Source: Wolfiporia cocos (lineage: Eukaryota > Basidiomycota > Agaricomycetes > Polyporales > Phaeolaceae). Taken from it: a stretch of 64,000 nucleotides of DNA. The translations under genes were made by a program, and so were the position numbers. Below, one piece after another: positions 1 through 13,015 of this stretch. Positions within the stretch are counted from its first letter, which is position 1, and each line of letters starts with the position of its first letter. The stretch covers positions 2,542,001 to 2,606,000 of the forward strand of contig JACCLO010000010.1 of NCBI GenBank assembly GCA_029448655.1. The letters are read 5' to 3'. The notes under the pieces are model-generated. The model was not told the DNA's origin, made no database searches, and saw nothing but the letters and a program-made list of their open reading frames with translations.

Positions 1-3000
1 AAACCGCCGCAACATATCCATACCCACGTTTGCCATTGTTGTGGGCAGCCAGTATCTACAGCGGTCTGAGATCCAAAGGAGATCCCTTCTATGCTATTGG
101 TAGACTGCGATACCCGGGAAGCGCAGGGCTGTCAGGGCTGTCAGGTGCTGAGAAGGACGGATGAACGGACTGTATTTGACAGTAATGCAACCTGTAATGA
201 GTATCAGGTTCTCTCACATGCCTCTGCAATCAGCAGTTCTGGAGTGGAGCTTATGGCGCTCATAAGCTACTCCACTTGAGGCGCCGCCTTCTTCCTCAGA
301 TGCAGACCCACCTTCAAAGCTTCATCCCAGAGAGAATTGGCTATAATCACTGGAATCCAGATCTGAGAGGCCAACAACTCGGGACAGCAACTGCCAATGT
401 CAGTGTCCTCTCCACCGATAACCTAGCACGAAGCACGTTGTTCTATGACTTTCAATCGTCCGCGGAGATCCCATGAGTTGCTAGAGGACTCATTGGATAC
501 AACATCAAGCACAATTAACACAACAGATCGAAACGTAATGTCTGTGATCCATACAGATGCACAGAGGCATATCCTTGACGGTCATCTTCAGTATTCAGGC
601 ATTGGTGGAGTACATTCTGAATAGTTCACACGCGAGCAAGCTAATTTCCACAATCCTCGCACCCACCAAACACTCTCTTCAAGCGTTCCCAGCCCGTACT
701 CGGTGTGATTTTCCCCTTCTTGTTCAGCTGCCGTTGGTACACTAGTAAGCAGATTTCTGGATCTTGTATGAGTACTCTTACACTGTTTGCAGGCATATAG
801 CGACAGCGGCAATGGCAGGCACGTTGAGCGACCTATCAATGTATTGATATCAATAGTATCTAATTCATATATCTGGGCAGACTAAGGCTCACGCGTAGCT
901 CTTTGTTATCTGTGGCAATCTGCCGGAGACATGAGCTCAGCTTTTCAACGAAAACTTCCAAGTATTCTCACCTGACATTTATAGTAGACGTATCCACATT
1001 AGAAAACCGCATCTTTAGAGAGGATAATGCAAGTACTCACCTGATCTATTGATTCAGGCCTTTCTTTAGAAGTAGTAATATGAGGCCTACCGCATGGATC
1101 TTCGTACACGTAGATTGTCACATCTTTCATTACAATATTGTCTATGTAAATCATAGAGGGTGTTGAGTGCATAGCAGGTTTTGAGCACATAGTGCAGTAT
1201 CAGGTTTTGTGCTACACAGTTTGGCGCGCTGTGGATTGTGTATTGGAAGGGAGATTGTCAGTCCCTTAGGATAGCTTGACCTTATATTCAGCGAACTCGG
1301 AAATTTGAAAGTCCCGAGTAGTGTAGTATCGTGGAATGCGATGCATGTGTCTTTGATACATATATAAGAGCATTTTAAGCGGACCACTACAGCACGGAAG
1401 TCAGCAGTGCCGAGGTGCAACAAGCTCATCAATATCTGATGTGCGGTAGCACATGCTGGAGCGCTCACGGAGCCACCAAATATTTTGGGAGAGTGCAGTG
1501 GCAGTGCGTTTTGTATGATAGGTGCCTTGCTTGTGCGTTTGAAAGTTCCGCATGGATAATAGGAATTCATTCGCGGCAGGGTAATACTAGTAGTCTTATG
1601 GCATGACGGCGAGAATGTAAGGAGATAATCATATATATAGCCCTATATAGTTGGTAACTGATGATGGTGTACGTGAATTGTTAAAGCTCAAGAGAATAAT
1701 GCAAATCGATGAGATAATGTGCAGCCGATGCCTCTTCAACGGCTAGTATTGCAATTATCACCTTGATAGATAACCTCTGAATTGTGGCGGCGACTTAAGA
1801 CTATACCTTTGAGCAATCAAGGGACAATTTATGTGCAGATACCGGTTCGAATAGCTTCAGCTTGGAGGATCAGGTTGTTGAGACATCGAACTTCCATATA
1901 GGGAGCTGCAGGGACTTGTAAGCGAATTGATGTCTTGAGGGGAAGGGATGTACACTAGCATTATATATGGTCACCATGAGCTCGATTCAAAAAGCGCCCC
2001 GAGAACAGGTCATGGACTGCATCTTACTACTGTGTTATCTACTCAGCGATAAGCACGAGTGCTCCACCGGAAGACGTCAAGAAACTTTCTGATACACTTA
2101 ACTGCAGCGCACACAAATGGTGAATACATTTGACTCAAATAGAGATATGTTGTGCGCAGCTCTCGCACAACATTCATCCTCTAAATCAGTTGACCAAGAT
2201 GATCGAGCAGTGTCTGTAGAACTCCCATCTCCCTTATGGATACCGCTGCTGTATCTGGTCATAGTATGACCATTGAGTACGGGGAATATGTTGTGTCGCC
2301 ACAGTTTCCGATAACACAAGATATTTCCTGAATAAATATTATGTGCACGAATGGGCTGCGAATCATCAAATCAGACTATAAGCTTCAGAAAATGCTGAAG
2401 TAGGTCCTCAATTGACTCATGTGAAGTTTGCCTGAAAGTTTGTGAGAATTCTATTCATGTCCCAGCAGTAATGAATCACAAATATCTCACTTTAAGCGGC
2501 TTGACTTTCTCCACCGGTTCTTCCGAGAATACACCACCTGCGCTGACCCTTGCCTGTCACATGCAGAAATCAGCGCTTACAATAAATTATAGCCATCAAG
2601 TAAGGTTACCAACTTCCTGTAACATGTGCACATGTTTGCTTTCTCCATTCTGTTAAGTTAAGGCAGTTAAAATGGTGAGCGCCCGTATCTACGTTAGACT
2701 ATCAATCACCTTCAGCATCGTGTCTTCTCCTGATGAATGTTTTGCCTGTACAATCAAGTACGCTTCATGACATGTTACTACATTTCATGCAATGGTATCT
2801 CACTAATGCCGGGCGTCCGACTTGGAATGGCGGGGGCTTTCTCCATCGCTGCGGTGAAGTGGTTAAGATCTATGGTAATATGCATTTGTAAGCAGCCACA
2901 TACAGGATTTACCGGTCTACTCTCAGGAAGGCCCGGCTGCTTTTGCCATGAGTCAGTAGACCTCTAGCGCATTTCGTGAAATATAAAGGCATACCGGCCG

Positions 3001-6000
3001 ATGCGGTACAGATAGATGGTCATGATCTTGCCGAGCTCCAGCATGTTCCATCGTTCGAGAATAAGTACGCCGTTCGTTGCCTTGAGGAGAATCATGTCCA
3101 GAGTAGTATACAGGCTGTTGATGGGCTGGGACTGCGGTGTGCTTGTGATCCCGATACTCAGGTATTCGACTGTCGTGCTGAACGGGCCGATCATTTTTAT
3201 CATGTTCATCCACTTTATCAGTCCGGTGACCGAGTGCAATAGTCTCTCGCCCGCTGTCCAGAGGTCCCCCCCGAGAACCTTTCTGTTCATCGTGTTGAGG
3301 CCTAGCCTGCTGACTCTGTTCACGATCGGCATGGCGGGTTATATTAAGATCTCCATGACGCCCTGGTCGGTGTCCTTCTGACCGATGCCGGCGATCTCTA
3401 TGACGTCTTGACCGGCCTTCGTCTAGACTTTCTTCGTTGTGTCCCGATCTATGCTCATCTATATTTTCTAATTGGTTCGCGCCATGGCTGGATAGTTGGT
3501 GTTCAGTGTAGCGAGGTGATTGATGTTCGCCATGGCGTAGAGAACTATATTCGCCAGGTTGTCCCGACCTGTAGATGTCTCGCTTTATCCCCTTAGGATC
3601 GCTGCTATGCTTTGACAGATGGTCTGGATGTCGCTCTTCGTGTCGTTCTCGACCTTTGTCTATTTTACGATACGTATCAGGTTTCTTCTACAAGTCTGAC
3701 ATCAGTCTTGAATAGAGCATCAGTGCTGGAACTTACCTCAGGTGACGAGATTTGCCCAGCGGGCTGCTCAGCGCTTTTGAGTATTTTTTGCTCATCCCTC
3801 TTCTATCGAGGATATGTCTAAGAAATGTGAGCCTGAGTGGTTCTGGCTCACCGGCAGACCCTCTGCCAATTCCTCGCGATGCTATTTGAGCAACAACAGT
3901 GTTATGCACTTCTACCTCAAATATAGAGCGATCATACTTTGTGAGTTGTGGTCACTTCTGGACTGCCCACTACCGGCTGCTCCGTGAGGCCCTTCTATAT
4001 GAAAAAGTGGACAATCATGTTGCAGTGCCTATGTATAATGCACTAACCGGAGTAACATCCAATTGCAGTCTGATGGTTATCGCATGTCCTGAACGTAAGC
4101 TGTCCATGTCGATTTGCTCGGAATTACAGTAAATGTTCAAATGGCCGATATGTTGGAATGTCATCTGAACTGGCATGTTCATGTCTGCCGACATCGTGGG
4201 AGAATGCAAGGTGTGACGATTCAGACAGAAGGGTAAAGCGACATGTCCCGTGGAGCGTTCGCTATAAATCCATTTGCCAATATGGTCAGACCCTGTCAGG
4301 GTGCCTACCCATCCGTTATTCAATGACTAGAGTCCAGCCATATTCAGTTCTTCCTAGACTTGAGCCACCCGCAGATCTTCTGCCGCAAATGCCGTGCGCA
4401 TACCTGTAGCACTATCTTACACTTTTGATGTCAGGCAGACCATGCGGGTCAATAGAACGGAGACAGTGAGGCCTCAGTGGCAGATACTCACGCTCGCTCG
4501 ACAGAAGACTTGTACGAGCTTAGAATGTGAGAACCGGAGCATCCCGAGAGCTTGAGTGTGGACGCTAGTGAGCTTGGCGCCGTCTCCGCGCCCTACGCCA
4601 CACGGCGCTCTGCGGGGCGGTATCCCAGAGACCACACGCATATGCGAGACCGTTGCACCTGCTGAGTCTCGAAATGTCGATCTATCTTCCGGACATAAAC
4701 GTTGGACTCTAGACATCAATAGCTGTAGCATATACCGCCAATGAGAAGCAAACTTGTCGATATAAGCATTCAGCATGCAGTCAAGGGAACACACTTAATG
4801 ACACGGTGACACATATTGAGTGATGATTTGTCCACCTCTTACGGTTACGTTAACTGTCAGCCCTGGAGCCACAACCTGCACTGCAACCGGCGGCACTATG
4901 GCAGGAACGAGGGTGCTACAATGGTGCCAGCGCTCGGCTTACAGCGAAGCGCACTTGTCAACGGATATCTGTGAACGGCGTCCTTGGGTGAGATACACTC
5001 GCATTCTTGGGTCGCATGCCCCGCACCACATCTATGTCGCGTCATGGGTATGAATAAGAGCCAGGAGCATTTATACCTAATGTCAGATATTATTCACCAT
5101 TTCGGCCTAAGTTCGATGATCCTCAGCCTCGTGTCATCTGCTACACCGAGTCTAATAGATCGCTCGCTTTGGCTCATCAGGTTTGTTCTATGGCATTGCT
5201 GGTTGACTGTGACTTCCTATTAGCTAAATCAAATTGAGTACACAACAATGGCAGTTTCCCCGAGTTTCCTTGGCGTGCTCTGAGATAGTAAATAGGAACG
5301 TACCCCGTTGTTGAGTTGTTGCACGGAATGAAAGTGAGTCCCGCAGCTGACTTCCGAGACCATAGTCTGGAATGGGGGTGCCTTTGGGTCGAACATAAGC
5401 ATTATAGACATTGCACGTTGTCAGCGCGTCGGGCGGATTTCCAAAAGCAGGTCATAATCATAGAGAACTTCACACGAGTTTGGGCGCGCTAACTATTCAG
5501 CGTATCAAGAACGCAATGGGTCATCACACTGCGCTTCGCCATCATCAGGGGCCATGCGCCTTGTGGAAATAGGCGCAGACCAATATGCGATGACAGAACC
5601 TGTAGCTGCTACGATCAGCAGTGCATCGGCGCGAAGCATCGCTGTAGCCCCGACTACAGAAAGAGAATCATTGCTCAAATCAGGGGTGCCCTCCATGGCG
5701 TGCGGTTATATGTTCCCTTCGATGTCTTCGGATTCCTGTGGCGCTGAGACTACTGTAACATAACACAATGCATGTGCAGTATTGGGTGTTGCGAATCGCA
5801 AGGCTGTCCTATTGTAATAGGCCGTTTAGGGTATAGTTGACATAAAGTTTGCGGAAGATCTGCGTTGTGGAATTTAGGTAGACATTTGACTAATATATCG
5901 GTGAGCGATGGATGTAAGTACCTGGAAGCATTTACATTGAGGTATTCGTATCTGTGATGTCTGGCGGCTCAGCGACTATTATGTTGGAGGTTCTTTCTGA

Positions 6001-7137
6001 CACTCACAATAGTACCTTCACTGAAACATCTTTACCCTATGCTAACTCGCGGGTTCCTTGAAATTACCGTGGAGCATTTCAGCGTCGAACTCCGGTGGCT
6101 ATGAGCAACGATAGACGAGATTCTTCGATTCTGTAGATGCTTCACGGGGCTTCGATAGTAGGAAGCAGCGAAATGGCCGACACATTACCACCTTGGGGGT
6201 GGCCGTGCACATTTACCGCCTCCTCAAGGACCCTGTCGCAGAGGACACACCAGGGTTTGATGTCCTCCGTTGAGTTCGGACTCAATTTACATGCGCAATG
6301 TTAGAACGTGAAGTCGGTTCGAAGACGTGCAGCGATCCGACCAGCATCGGATGGTATGCGTTCAGCCCGAAGGAGGCGCAGCGGTTGTGGGTACGTGAGA
6401 TATCACTCCTGCGGTGTCCTATCACCTATCAGGGGTAATGTGGTGACTCAGTTTGCCTATGCAATGCCAAGTTGGAGCCGAAGCCCGCATGCTGTCATCA
6501 TCAATTCTAATCGAGCTTGAGCTTATAACCAGGTATTTCTGGACCACATGCACATGCTGCCTTGCTAGGATTATGCTGTGAAAGATAGCATGCCGCTTTC
6601 TCAACATTCAAACATGCTGTGCGAAGAGAACACGAGTACTCGCCCTGGGTGCTCATGCATGGGCTTCGGGCAGGACGTATTACTACCGCCCAATGCCAGA
6701 CCTTCTGTTCGTCAGCCGGATCCCCGAAAGCCATGAGCCATTAACCCCAGACATTTGCAGAGATCCGCTCACAATCCTGCTGCGACGAGCAACTCGACGG
6801 TGGCTGCAGGCAGATCAGCCGCAAGTTGGCGACAGGATTGGCAAGAGCTTCGCAAATGAGTGGCTTCGTTTTCAAAGTAGGAGATAGAAAAGCAGTAAGG
6901 ACGACTGTAAACCCGTGGACCCGTTCTATTCCTTCCAAAAGAGGGAGCGAATAGCGCGTGCATTGCTCTCGATCTCTCCACACCGAGTGATCTGTCGACC
7001 TCGCCGCGCGGGCCCGTCTTGCCTGCCGTACCCACTCCCTTGGGTGACCCAGCGATCTGGCAACGACGAGCACCATTCGACGTGACTACAACATCAGGCC
7101 ATGCTTTCTCACCGTATCTCACCCCCTCGTTCTCCCC
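1..7137. other. Gene-poor region, no recognisable gene
   Basis: Seven kilobases in which I could not assemble any spliced reading frame with a recognisable domain. Open stretches are short (at most about 140 codons), lie on both strands and break off without good splice sites. The longest, on the minus strand at 1151-1570, matches nothing I know. A small hairpin (10-bp arms 2147-2156 and 2164-2173) and one decayed frame at 2953-3600 (listed separately) are the only structure seen. The base composition lacks the GC-rich third positions of the real genes downstream. I infer old, decayed repeat or gene-remnant DNA. Confidence 0.5.
2953..3600 (-). pseudogene. Decayed open reading frame of unknown family
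   Basis: A minus-strand frame runs for about 215 codons and is interrupted only by TAG or TAA codons near 3445, 3437, 3407 and 3335, several of which are one C-to-T change from CAG/CAA. Its distal part (2964-3332) is open for 122 codons and contains the stretches PQSQPINSLYTTLDMILLKA and NGVLILERWNMLELGKIMTI. A second minus-strand frame is also open across much of the same interval, and the plus strand is open at 2976-3381. I do not recognise the family. It may be a mutated gene copy, but the reading frame is not certain. Confidence 0.25.
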
Positions 7138-9394
7138 ATGCCGCCACTGCACGACGACCTCACCGCAACCGTATGCGATGCCGTCGAGTCGTTGAGCTCG
7201 GTGCGCAAGGCAGAGCTGCTGTTGGAGACGGCGCTGTCGCTTATTGAAGCTGGACGGTGCGTGTGATACTCTTGTGGCATGTTGCAGACTGAAGTGGAGT
7301 TGCGCAAAGGTATGGAGATGATGTAGAGAATTACCTGGAAATCTACCTCAAAACGCCAGGCCTACCCACGTCAGATGTTACGAAAGCGCTCCTGGCACGG
7401 GGAAATGCGCGGAAACTTGCAGGAGAGAAGCTGCTCGTAAAAGCACAGCAGGGTATGTATCGGTATCTGACCGCTCTGTAATCCTTTGACGCCGCCACCA
7501 GATTTCTTGGGAGCTGCGAGACTTAATCCCACTTGTCGCAGCTTGCTGTCATTTGCACAGAAGCGTTTAGTGAGTTGATATTTATTCTGACAATTTTCGC
7601 CGGAATACGATTTTGGCAATGCATGTCGACGAGAGAGGTCGTCAACAATGTCCCATGGAGACCAAGGCATGCCTCCTGATGCATGCTATGAACCATTTCC
7701 CGTATTGCAATTGAAAAAACCCCTGTGTACGCAAAACAATTGATATGTCGCCCTGCACAGATCCACCTCAAAACAGAACCAGCCTCTCAGCGAGTCCCTC
7801 CCGAGATTTGGGAGCACATCGCCGCCTACATTCCCCGCTACCACCTCCGTACCTGGCTCTCCGTCTCGGCTTTCCATCACACGATCGCCTCGCGGATCAT
7901 CTTCCGTACCATTGATCTCTACTTTGGCGAAGACTCAGACAATGTCAATCGCGGGCTGGACATCCTTGACCGCGTTAAGGCGGATCCCACATTTGCGGGC
8001 CTCGTGCGGACGCTGAGGTTACATTGGGCGTATGAAGAGGGTGACATGCTCGATTTGATGCTGCGTGAGTTCGTATGGTGGAGGAGCGAGACCGAAGACT
8101 GATGATGTCGCAGGACTGTTCCGCTCTGCCTTGCCCGCTTTCAAGGCCCTGCGCGAGTTCGAGTGGATCGGCTACCCTGAGTTGCGTGTGGAGGACGTTC
8201 GAACAGTCCTTGCAAGCCATGCTCACTTGGAAAGCCTCGGCCTGATAGGCTGGCACTTCGATGCAGTCGGCGTTGTACGTACATGACTTTGAGCACCGAT
8301 CATATTCTGACATTTGAGGCGCATGTAGTCCGCCTTCCGTAGCTTGCGTTCCTTCTGCCTGCGCGCTGAGGACGACGACGGTTTCGCGGACATGGGTGAG
8401 GTCCGGAGCGTGCTCGACTCTAACGCGCACACGCTTCGCCACCTGTCGCTCGGCGCACACCTGCAGCGCCCGCACTCGTGGGATGGCGCGTTTCAGTCGC
8501 CGACGCTGCGCGCGCTCACGCACCTCGACCTCGTCGACACGCGCATCTCGCATACCGTCCTCGCGCGCATCGCCCATGCGAATGCACTGCGCTCTCTTAC
8601 GCTTCACGGCACGTTTGAGGACCCCGCCGCTGCGCGCGTAATCTTCGACAGTGACCACATCGTCGAGGGCGCACATGCGATGCTCCCGCACCTCGAGGCG
8701 TTCAGGTTCCTCATGGTCGGGCATGATGATGATGTCGGACTGTATAGGGCCGTGACGCAGTTCATGCGCGGCCGGCCTCGCATGCGCAGGCTGGACTTAG
8801 GGAACTGTCCCTGGGAGCTCGTGCAGACTGTTCTACCCGAGATGAAAAAGCTGCGCGTGTTGAGAGTCCGCATTACGAACCTCACCGAGGAAACGCTTAA
8901 TGCGCTCATACAATCCATCCCGAAAGAAATAGCCGCAATGCATGTTGCAAGCGTGGTATCTCACCTACCAATGGTACGCATGCCGTAATTTTCCTGCCGT
9001 CATATTGACATCTCGATACTCGCAGCAAAACTACGCCACCTCCTTCCGTACCTTCACCTCGCTCGCATTTCTGCACCTGCGCTCGCACTCCGCGCATCGC
9101 CCGCAGCCGAACCTTCTCTCGGACAAGGACTTCGCGGCACAAACAGAGCTATGGGCGTCTGCGGCGTGCAGCATTGCTGTTGCGCTGCCGTCGCTGGACT
9201 TTGTCGGCTGGCACGGCGAGCATTACGTCGTCGTGCGGACGAGCGGAGACGAAGCGCACGTTGAGCTGAAGGAGCTTCCCGCGCGACGGAGGCTCGATTG
9301 CGGGAAGGGCGTCGATTTAGGCGGCGAGGATGCGGCGTGGCTCGAGCGGAAAGACGTGCCGATGGATTACGAGATGACGGGGCTGGAATCGTGA
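7138..9394 (+). CDS. F-box/LRR-type protein with TPR-like N-terminus
   Basis: Probable substrate receptor of an SCF ubiquitin ligase. The first exon (ATG 7138) and a second exon around 7326-7450 encode a helical TPR-like region (ALLARGNARKLAGEKLL), continued at 7500-7569 (DFLGAARLNP). The F-box follows from about 7761 (RVPPEIWEHIAAYIPRYHL) and then leucine-rich segments. Good introns are 8065-8114, 8275-8328 and 8974-9025, each with GT...AG borders and matching phase; the stop is at 9394. Borders of the first two introns are uncertain: the 5' part needs an intron near 7257-7327 and one near 7570-7760, and the first cannot be placed cleanly. The N-terminal TPR plus F-box plan is, from my memory of the family, common in agaricomycetes. 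The substrate is unknown. Confidence 0.75.
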
Positions 9395-10043
9395 ATTGCG
9401 AAAGCAAGCTCGTGTAATTATCGTATCCTCACAGTAATGTTATATCAGTGAATTGTGATGTTCTACCTCGAAGTGCGAGCGCGGCAAAGCTTCACGTATT
9501 CACCCGGCGGCGCGTGCATGCATAGACACTTGCTTAGCGCGTGTCCATAGAACAGGTAGACAGGATCAGCACAGTCTGAATAGGCCATTGTATGCCGAGT
9601 TCGACCAGATATTGTTAGGGCAAGCAATAGTGACCAGAATCAGCACGCATACGACGATGAAGTCTAGGGTATGGGGGTGTGGAGCTGCTCAAGTCACAGG
9701 CGCACAGGAACCGGGGATATTGTCGAACGCACGAAGAACCTCGGCGCCTGAGAGCGCGCAGCATATATTGAATGAGCCAAGATCTCGAAGCCAAACCATA
9801 TAAGTTTTCGTATGGCGTTCTACCACAACGATCGGATGCAACTCAGACGACCGCAAGGCCGATTCCAGAACGACGACGACTGCGAGACTAGGCTACGGCA
9901 TCCCTCGCAGAGGACGGGCAGGACCTGAGGAGCCTTTGTGGTGCCAATCAGAAGCCAAGCGTGGAAAGACGGTGAGCGTTGCAGAAGCGAAAAAGGCAGG
10001 TGGCCCGTGCGCAGAAGTGTTTGGCCATGCTTTGCCCCATTCT
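9395..10043. other. Intergenic region upstream of the bHLH gene
   Basis: Between the stop of the F-box gene and the promoter elements of the bHLH gene I see no coding potential. Short open frames on the minus strand (9820-10188) are reflections of GC-rich promoter or leader sequence. It should hold the F-box gene's 3' end and the distal bHLH promoter. Confidence 0.5.
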
Positions 10044-10059
10044 CACGTGGGGGGTATAT
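10044..10059 (+). promoter_or_regulatory. E-box CACGTG plus TATA-like site upstream of the bHLH gene
   Basis: A perfect CACGTG palindrome at 10044-10049 is followed directly by a G run and TATATA (10054-10059), about 225 bases before the ATG. CACGTG is the core site bound by Cbf1-type bHLH proteins, so autoregulation is possible. A second CACGTG lies at 10570-10575 inside intron 1. The motif is seen directly; its function is inference. Confidence 0.4.
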
Positions 10060-10280
10060 AGCGGCCCTCGTGACCGGCGTCGTGACCTCCTCGCTTTCCC
10101 CCCGTGATCTCCAAGCCACTGTGGTCCCCCGCTCGTCGCGTCCCCCGACGCCGACGACCAGCTCACCGCCGCCATCAGCGACGATCACGAGCGCTTGTAG
10201 TTAATTTCAGCGACCGCCCGAATAAATTTTGCGCAAGTCGACCGACGCTATCGCTTCCGAGGTATCTCTGATCAATTAGG

Positions 10281-11811
10281 ATGACCACCGCTCCCCCGCC
10301 GAACCACGACCCCGCCCTTGCCCACGTCGGCGGCAGCGGACCCCAGCAGCCCCAGGCAGGAGCCAACGGTGCGCAGTCGGCCGCGGGCATGTCTGGAGAG
10401 CTTCAGCAGGGAGTGCCGATGGGCTCTGAGCAGGTGATTGCGCTGCTCAAGACGCTGGGACCATCTGGCTTCCCGCAAAGGGTACGAGAATTTCTCGCCA
10501 GTCCTCTCTGTCGGTCGGCCGCTCCGCGCATCCGCGCGACGCAGCGGGAGGGATGTGCGCGACGCGCTACACGTGATTCCTGTCGAGGTCACGTTAGCGT
10601 GCTGGACATCGTGACGGCATGCGCACAGACGACGTATCGGGGCTCGCGGGCGGCCGTCAGTCCATCCCATACTGCGGCGCGCTTACTGTCGTCGCTCCGG
10701 GTGTTCATCCCCACTGCCTGCTATGCTTCCTACATCATGCTGACCGCACCCTCAGGACTCCGCCGCTGCCGAGGCGCTCTCCAACCTTGCCGCCCAAGCA
10801 ACTTACCAGGGTCATCCCGGACACATCCCGCACCCACACCAGCCCCCACCGCACCAATACGCAATGCACGCTGCTCATCAGCACGCCCACGTCCTCCCCA
10901 ACGAGCCTGGCCCCTCGACGCACCCGCGCGGCCCGCCCGATCTTGGACAGCTCGCACAGACGGCTGCACTGCAGAATGGACCGCAGTCCTCCTCTCAGGG
11001 CCCTACGATGCGCACGCGTAGCCAGGACGCTGCTGATCAACAGCAACAGCCCCAGGGCCAGGGCGAGAATGGGCCTGGCTCTACCAGCGGCGCTGGGCCC
11101 GCTCCGGATGGAGCGTCCACACAGTCGTCGGGCGAGGAGAAGGTCGGCGCTGTGAAGTCTGCCGGCGGACGACGAGGCGGACGTAGTGCGACGATGACAA
11201 ACGACGAGTGGACGAGGCAAAGGAAGGATAACCACGTAAGTGCTATCTATGCCCATGGGAGTGCGCGGCTGATTCTCCCGCAGAAAGAAGTTGAACGCCG
11301 ACGCCGCGGCAACATCAACGAGGGGATCAACGAGCTGGGTCGGATCGTCCCGAACGGGTCGGGCGAGAAGGCCAAGGGCGCAATCCTCTCGCGCGCAGTA
11401 CAGTACATCCACCACCTGAAGGAAAACGAGTCGCGCAACATCGAGAAGTGGACGCTCGAGAAGCTCCTCATGGACCAGGCGATGGGCGATCTCCAGGCGC
11501 AGCTCGAGGAGACCCGCCGTGCGTGGGACGAGGAGCGCCTCGCGCGTCAGCGTGCAGAGTCCGAGCTCGACGTTCTCCGCGGGCTCCAGCAGGGCTTGCC
11601 GCTCAGCGCCGCCGCGGCGGCGGCAGCTGCTGCTGTTGCGGCACACGCGCCCCCGACTGTGCCAGGGCTGAGCAAGCCGAGCGAGCAACAGGGTGCGAAG
11701 TCGCCTGAGGCGTCAAAGGAGGTTGCGAAGCGCGACAGGGAGGGAGAGAAGGACGGGGCAACGAGCAGCGAGCAGGCGGGCTCCGACCCTAAGAGGCCGC
11801 GCGTCGAGTGA
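10281..11811 (+). CDS. CBF1-like: Cbf1-type bHLH transcription factor
   Basis: Nuclear DNA-binding regulator of the Cbf1/CPF1 class, which binds CACGTG boxes; in yeast it acts in methionine metabolism and at centromeres. Three exons: 10281-10481, 10756-11235 and 11284-11811, giving about 402 residues. The N-terminal half is Gln/Pro/His-rich and disordered. The basic region starts at RKDNH and continues across intron 2 as KEVERRRRGNINEGINELG, then a loop (GSGEKAKG) and helix 2 (AILSRAVQYIHHLKE), followed by a coiled coil rich in Glu/Arg and a poly-Ala run. The His/Glu/Arg contacts of E-box-binding bHLH proteins are present. Intron 2 is only 48 bases, a multiple of three, and has no stop codon, so an unspliced transcript would insert 16 residues into the basic region. 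Intron 1 (274 bases) is long for this window and could hide a small exon. Confidence 0.9.
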
Positions 11812-13015
11812 TACAGTAGGTGAAAGCGAGTTGCTGTGTGTGCCAAGGGACAGCTCCGGATTGTATCGATGTTCTTGTCATGGTTATGATGGCCGTGTTG
11901 CATGTTGGATTGATTGAATGGTCAATATGTGTCCCTTAGGTCGGTTGCAGTTGTATGTAACAATAGCGAGTCTCTTTATCTTTCCCTCAGTTTTGCAAAC
12001 CACCAAGTGCGAGGCGTGCTGACTGAGGCACCCAAGAGGGGGGAGAAAGAGTTTGAAAAAAGAACCTGGTGCATATGCACGAACATTGAAACGTTGGTGC
12101 TCAAGCTTTCAAGCCTAAAGATGCAATCGGCGATCTTGTGCACAACGACTGGCTCGTTCGCTTGATCGATCTTCATGCTACTATTATTTCGGTCGAGCTC
12201 TGCAGGCCACACACATTCAAATATCCAGGGCCTGCAATACTTGAACAGACCAGTCAGCAGGGTCACTTCCACTGGAGGTTCTACGCAGGGGCATCGCTGT
12301 GCGCTCACACAAACACTTTCCCCCGCCAACGCAATCGACTATGCATCATCCGTCGAGTCCGCCAACAATCTATCAGCGCGTTGGCAATACCTTGTCTCTC
12401 TCGGTCTCCTCGTGAACAGGAGTCTCACGTTGACATTGGTTTGTCCCCGTTGGAAGACTTCCTGACAGTATCCTCTGGGAGTATAGGAGTTAGACTATAG
12501 GGGTTAGACACGGACCCTGTGCCCGTGGTGGGCGATTCCTCAATATTCAATATTAACTTTCTAACCCCTGGTGTGCACACCGGTGCCACGGATTGCCGTT
12601 CTCTCATCATTTAAAGACACCAAATCGAGTCTACTACGGCGACTCCGAGTCCCGCATGGGACCTCGGTTGTGCTGCGAGAGAGCAATCAATCATGACTCT
12701 GTCAGCAATTGCAAGGGCCACGAATAGAATATCCCACGCCCTCACACGTATAGAGTAGATAAACCACCACTAGTTGACCTCCATCAACCACAATTGAACA
12801 ATTCCCTCCTGCTCCGACTCTAATTACGGACGCATATAGTCATCCCCCTCCCTGTTTCGCGCGCTTCTCTGCACTACCACAATCCTCTGCCATTGTGGGT
12901 ATCCACCGCACGACTTCTACGTCCTTCACCGCTGATACCGTAAGTAACATCTAGTACCCCATCATTATCGTTAGGCTAGTATATTTGCACAGCCATTGAT
13001 TGCCCATTCGCATCC
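11812..13015. other. Intergenic region, no gene seen
   Basis: No spliced frame or domain could be supported. Overlapping open stretches at 12138-12500 lack family features. The segment 12820-12950 is pyrimidine-rich and could be the old promoter or leader of the dead F-box gene that follows. Confidence 0.5.

Noticed and set aside
1151..1570. Minus-strand open frame of 139 codons
   Set aside because: No recognisable domain, no splice-compatible neighbours, and composition like the surrounding non-coding DNA.
3016..3381. Plus-strand hydrophobic, Met-rich frame that looked like a membrane protein or a mitochondrial insertion
   Set aside because: The composition is what the antisense of the decayed minus-strand frame would give, and no known membrane or mitochondrial protein motif is present.
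9820..10188. Minus-strand open frame upstream of the bHLH gene
   Set aside because: It lies across the TATA and E-box region and has no domain; better explained as GC-rich promoter or leader.
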